Shown: piece by piece, positions 15,297-17,642 of the stretch
Layout of the letters: each line of letters opens with the position of its first letter
Position numbering within the stretch: position 1 is the first letter of the stretch
Assembly: GCA_005883295.1 (NCBI GenBank)
Contig: VAWV01000099.1
Location: forward strand, 1 to 17,642
Direction of reading: 5' to 3'
Origin: Actinomycetota bacterium
Lineage (GTDB): Bacteria; Actinomycetota; Thermoleophilia; Solirubrobacterales; Thermoleophilaceae
Length of the DNA stretch: 17,642 nucleotides
The notes under the pieces: model-generated
Told to the model about the DNA's origin: nothing
The model's database searches: none
Seen by the model: the letters and a program-made list of their open reading frames with translations, nothing else
Made by a program: the position numbers and the translations under genes

Positions 15297-15305
15297 TCGC
15301 GGCCC

Positions 15306-17081
15306 ATGTTCTCCAAGGTGCTCGTCGCGAACCGCGGCGAGATAGCGATTCGCGTCTTCAGGACCCTGGAGGAGCTCGGCATCGGAACGGTGGCCGTCTA
15401 CTCCGAGACCGATCGCGACGCGCCGCACGCCCGGCGCGCCGACGAGGCCTACCTCGTCGGTCCCGGCCCCGCCAACCAGAGCTACCTGGTGGTCGACAAG
15501 ATCATCGAGGCGGCGAAGAAGTCGGGAGCCGAGGCCATCCATCCCGGGTACGGCTTCCTTGCCGAGAACGCGGCGTTTGCGCGCTCCTGCGACGAGGCCG
15601 GCCTCGTCTTCATCGGCCCTCCCGCCGACGCGATCGACGCGATGGGCTCCAAGACCCGCGCTCGCGAGCTCATGAAGGAGGCCGGCGTCCCGATCGTGCC
15701 CGGCACGACCGACCCGGTGGACACCGTCGAGGACGCCGCCCGGATCGTGGACGAGGCGATCGGCTACCCGGTTGCCATCAAGGCCGCCGGCGGCGGCGGG
15801 GGTAAGGGCTTCCGGGTGGCGATGTCGGCCGACGAGCTCGAGAAGGCATTCGAGGGCGCGGCCCGGGAGGGAGAGAAGTTCTTCTCGGATCCGACCGTCT
15901 ACATCGAGCGCTACCTGCCCGACCCGCGCCACGTGGAGGTCCAGGTGCTCGCGGACTCGAAGGGCAACGTGATCCACCTAGGCGAGCGCGACTGCTCGGT
16001 CCAGCGCCGCCACCAGAAGCTGATCGAGGAGAGCCCGGCGCCGGCGGTCGACGACGCGATGCGAACGCGGATCGGGGAGATCGGCACCGAGGCGGCGCGC
16101 GCGGTCGGCTACCGCTCCGCGGGCACGGTGGAGGGCCTGCTCGCGGACGGCGAGTACTTCTTCCTGGAGATGAACACGCGCGTGCAGGTGGAGCACTGCG
16201 TGACCGAGATGACGACCGGGATCGACATCGTTCGCGAGCAGATCCGGATCGCCGCGGGCGAGGAGCTGTCGATCGCGCAGGACGACGTCCGGCTGGGCGG
16301 CCATGCGATCGAGTGCCGCGTGAACGCGGAGGACGCGGCCAAGAACTTCGCGCCCGCGCCCGGCACGATCACCGCGTACAGCGAGCCGTCCGGACCCGGC
16401 GTGCGAGTGGACTCGGGCGTGGAGGCCGGCTTCGAGATCACCCCGCTGTACGACCCGATGATCGCCAAGCTCATCGTGTGGGACGTCGACCGCGATAGCG
16501 CCACCCGCCGGATGGTCCGCGCGCTGCGGGAGTTCGAGATCGGCGGCGTCCGTTCGCTGATCCCGTTCCACATCGGGCTGCTGCAGACAGAGCAGTGGGC
16601 GCGCGGCGAGACCTGCCGTGACCTGATCGAGGACCGCGAGTGGCTGAAGCAGTTCGCGCAGCCGAAGCCGGAGCCGTCGGCGGCCGAGGAGGAGGAGGGG
16701 CCGCAGGTGGAGCGGAGCTACGCGGTGGAGGTGTCGGGCCGCCGCTTCGACGTGAAGGTGATCGGAGCCGCCCCGGCCGTCAACGGCGTGGCGCAGGCCG
16801 CGCCGGCCGCCGCGGCGCGCAAGCCGCCGCGCCGGCGGGAGCGTTCGGGCGCGGGGGGCGCATCGGCGGACGGCGCCCTCGTCTCCCCCATCCAGGGCAC
16901 GGTGCTCCGGGTGGCCGTGGAGAAGGGCGCGGACGTCGACGAGGGCGCGCTGATCTGCGTGATCGAGGCGATGAAGATGGAGAACGAGATCACCGCCCCG
17001 ACCGCCGGGAAGGTCGAGGAACTGAACGTGTCCGAGGGTGGCTCCGTGGCCACCGGCGACACGATCGCGGTCATCAAGTAG
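15306..17081 (+). CDS. accA3: Acyl-CoA carboxylase alpha subunit: biotin carboxylase plus BCCP
   Basis: A 591-residue AccA3/PccA-type protein. Residues 1-450 are a biotin carboxylase: KVLVANRGEIAIRVFRTLEELG, HPGYGFLAENA, the ATP-grasp glycine loop KAAGGGGGKGFRV, ERDCSVQRRHQKLIEE and FLEMNTRVQVEHCVTEMTTGIDIV, where Cys stands at the usual Pro/Thr of VEHPVTE. A variable linker (about 450-520) holds an acidic run, a short beta segment and an Ala/Pro/Arg-rich stretch. The C-terminal BCCP domain has the biotin-accepting K557 in EAMKMENEI. The protein carboxylates its own biotin with bicarbonate and ATP, and the carboxyltransferase at 4972 would take the group. Start ATG is where conserved sequence begins, 9 nt after TAGATT. 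It is complete and apparently monocistronic: hairpins follow the TAG. Which acyl-CoA is used depends on the beta partner. Confidence 0.95.
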   Translation: MFSKVLVANRGEIAIRVFRTLEELGIGTVAVYSETDRDAPHARRADEAYLVGPGPANQSYLVVDKIIEAAKKSGAEAIHPGYGFLAENAAFARSCDEAGLVFIGPPADAIDAMGSKTRARELMKEAGVPIVPGTTDPVDTVEDAARIVDEAIGYPVAIKAAGGGGGKGFRVAMSADELEKAFEGAAREGEKFFSDPTVYIERYLPDPRHVEVQVLADSKGNVIHLGERDCSVQRRHQKLIEESPAPAVDDAMRTRIGEIGTEAARAVGYRSAGTVEGLLADGEYFFLEMNTRVQVEHCVTEMTTGIDIVREQIRIAAGEELSIAQDDVRLGGHAIECRVNAEDAAKNFAPAPGTITAYSEPSGPGVRVDSGVEAGFEITPLYDPMIAKLIVWDVDRDSATRRMVRALREFEIGGVRSLIPFHIGLLQTEQWARGETCRDLIEDREWLKQFAQPKPEPSAAEEEEGPQVERSYAVEVSGRRFDVKVIGAAPAVNGVAQAAPAAAARKPPRRRERSGAGGASADGALVSPIQGTVLRVAVEKGADVDEGALICVIEAMKMENEITAPTAGKVEELNVSEGGSVATGDTIAVIK

Positions 17082-17118
17082 CCGCGACGGCTCGCTCGCG
17101 GCACGGAATCGGTGCCGC
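17081..17118. terminator. Two mutually exclusive hairpins after the carboxylase alpha gene
   Basis: GCCGCGA (17081-17087) pairs perfectly with TCGCGGC (17096-17102). GCGGCAC (17098-17104) pairs perfectly with GTGCCGC (17112-17118). The two 7-bp stems share 17098-17102, so only one can form at once. A third short stem, GGCGC (17132-17136)/GCGCC (17141-17145), follows. No U-tract is present. Position after a stop suits a terminator; the overlapping layout could also be attenuator-like for the RDD gene. Confidence 0.45.
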
Positions 17119-17160
17119 AGCGGTAAAGCCTGGCGCATTGGCGCCCGATAGGGAAGCGCA

Positions 17161-17642
17161 ATGAGCGATCTTGACCCGATGGGGCAGGTCGAGATGCCGG
17201 TGGTGATGCCGTCGCCTCTCGACCACTTGTTCCCGCCGGAGAAGCCGCGGGTGGACGAGCAGGCGCCCATCACGCCCAGGCACGAGTTCGAGCTCGAGGA
17301 CCGGCGCTACGCGGACTGGCGCCGCCGCCGCGCCGCGATTATCGACAACTTCCTGCTGCTCGGCCTCTTCTTCCTCTTCAGGGGCGCCATCACCGGATTC
17401 CTGGGCGCCGGCCTCCTCGCCGTCGCCATCTGGCTCACCTACTACTTCGTCTGTGAGGCGACCACCGGGCAGACCATCGGAAAGCGGATCGCCAAGCTCC
17501 GCGTGGTCATGCGCGACGGCCGGCCGGCGCCGGCCAACGCGATCGCCGCCCGAACTGTGCTGCGCCTGATCGACGTGCTCCCCTACGCGTGGATCGTGGG
17601 CGGCCTCGTGATGCTGCTGACCGGCGGCCGCCGACAGCGGCT
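17161..17642 (+). CDS. RDD-family membrane protein, 3' end outside window
   Basis: The frame from the ATG at 17161 is open to the window edge (160 codons). A soluble Pro-rich N-terminus of about 50 residues (MSDLDPMGQVEMPVVMPSPL, then ITPRHEFELEDRRYADW) precedes the first membrane segment, RRAAIIDNFLLLGLFFLF. The next hydrophobic stretch (GFLGAGLLAVAIWLTYYFV) leads into EATTGQTIGKRIAKLRVV and GRPAPANAIAARTVLRLIDVLP, the diagnostic RDD-domain motif, and GGLVMLLTGGRRQR. In the family the early Arg-Asp-Asp is replaced here by R-A-x-I-I-D. RDD proteins are small membrane proteins, some linked to ion transport; the role is mostly unknown. AGGG (17150-17153) ends 7 nt before the ATG, a fair Shine-Dalgarno. 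There is no TANNNT at leaderless distance. Confidence 0.8.
   Translation, partial: MSDLDPMGQVEMPVVMPSPLDHLFPPEKPRVDEQAPITPRHEFELEDRRYADWRRRRAAIIDNFLLLGLFFLFRGAITGFLGAGLLAVAIWLTYYFVCEATTGQTIGKRIAKLRVVMRDGRPAPANAIAARTVLRLIDVLPYAWIVGGLVMLLTGGRRQR

Noticed and set aside
15132..15305. Small ORF or attachment site in the tauE to carboxylase gap
   Set aside because: No frame with a plausible start and ribosome site was seen, and the repeats are inverted, with no integrase, tRNA or direct repeats nearby.

Overview
The window is high-GC DNA with GTG and TTG starts, tightly packed genes and 4-nt stop/start overlaps. Gene content (NarL-type two-component pair, AccA3/PccB-type acyl-CoA carboxylase, a secreted-type repeat protein with a basic C-terminal beta module) suggests an actinobacterium, most likely Thermoleophilia (Solirubrobacterales or a relative). 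That placement is inference. No rRNA, tRNA, CRISPR array, insertion sequence or phage gene is visible.

Layout. 1-1349: 3' part of a repeat protein. 1362-1853 (-): bifunctional nuclease/DUF151 protein, divergent from a family 2 glycosyltransferase (1946-2836). 2803-4367 (-): sensor kinase and NarL-type response regulator. 4568-4930: small SRPBCC-like protein. 4972-7478: acyl-CoA carboxylase carboxyltransferase subunit, translationally coupled to a nitrilase. 7475-8356 (-): ornithine cyclodeaminase/mu-crystallin family protein, divergent from a 75-residue carboxylase-epsilon-like protein (8385-8612). 8649-9596 (-): MhqO-like ring-cleaving dioxygenase, divergent from a rhodanese (9633-10004). 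10129-15131: assimilatory sulfate reduction cluster (siroheme sulfite/nitrite reductase, cysH, cysC, sat, TauE/SafE-type exporter). 15306-17081: biotin carboxylase/BCCP alpha subunit. 17161 to the edge: RDD-family membrane protein, cut by the window.

How the genes work together. The sulfur genes form one co-directional run covering sulfate activation (Sat), APS phosphorylation (CysC), APS reduction (CysH), sulfite reduction (Sir) and probable sulfite/sulfonate export (TauE). The alpha, beta and candidate epsilon subunits of one biotin-dependent acyl-CoA carboxylase are spread over 12 kb around this cluster.

Most notable observations. (1) sat carries an in-frame amber codon exactly where the conserved Glu of the RNPxHRAHE motif should be. 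(2) CysH ends eight residues after its CxxC and lacks the C-terminal tail with the catalytic Cys. (3) The sensor kinase lacks the phosphoacceptor-His H-box although its flanks are intact. (4) Eight gene starts have a TANNNT -10-like hexamer ending 6-10 nt upstream and no usable Shine-Dalgarno, which points to widespread leaderless transcription. Genes with a good Shine-Dalgarno lack that hexamer. (5) Striking inverted repeats sit at the promoters of sir and of the carboxylase alpha gene. Three lesions in essential motifs within 17.6 kb could mean real gene decay or sequence/assembly error, and the read data would decide.
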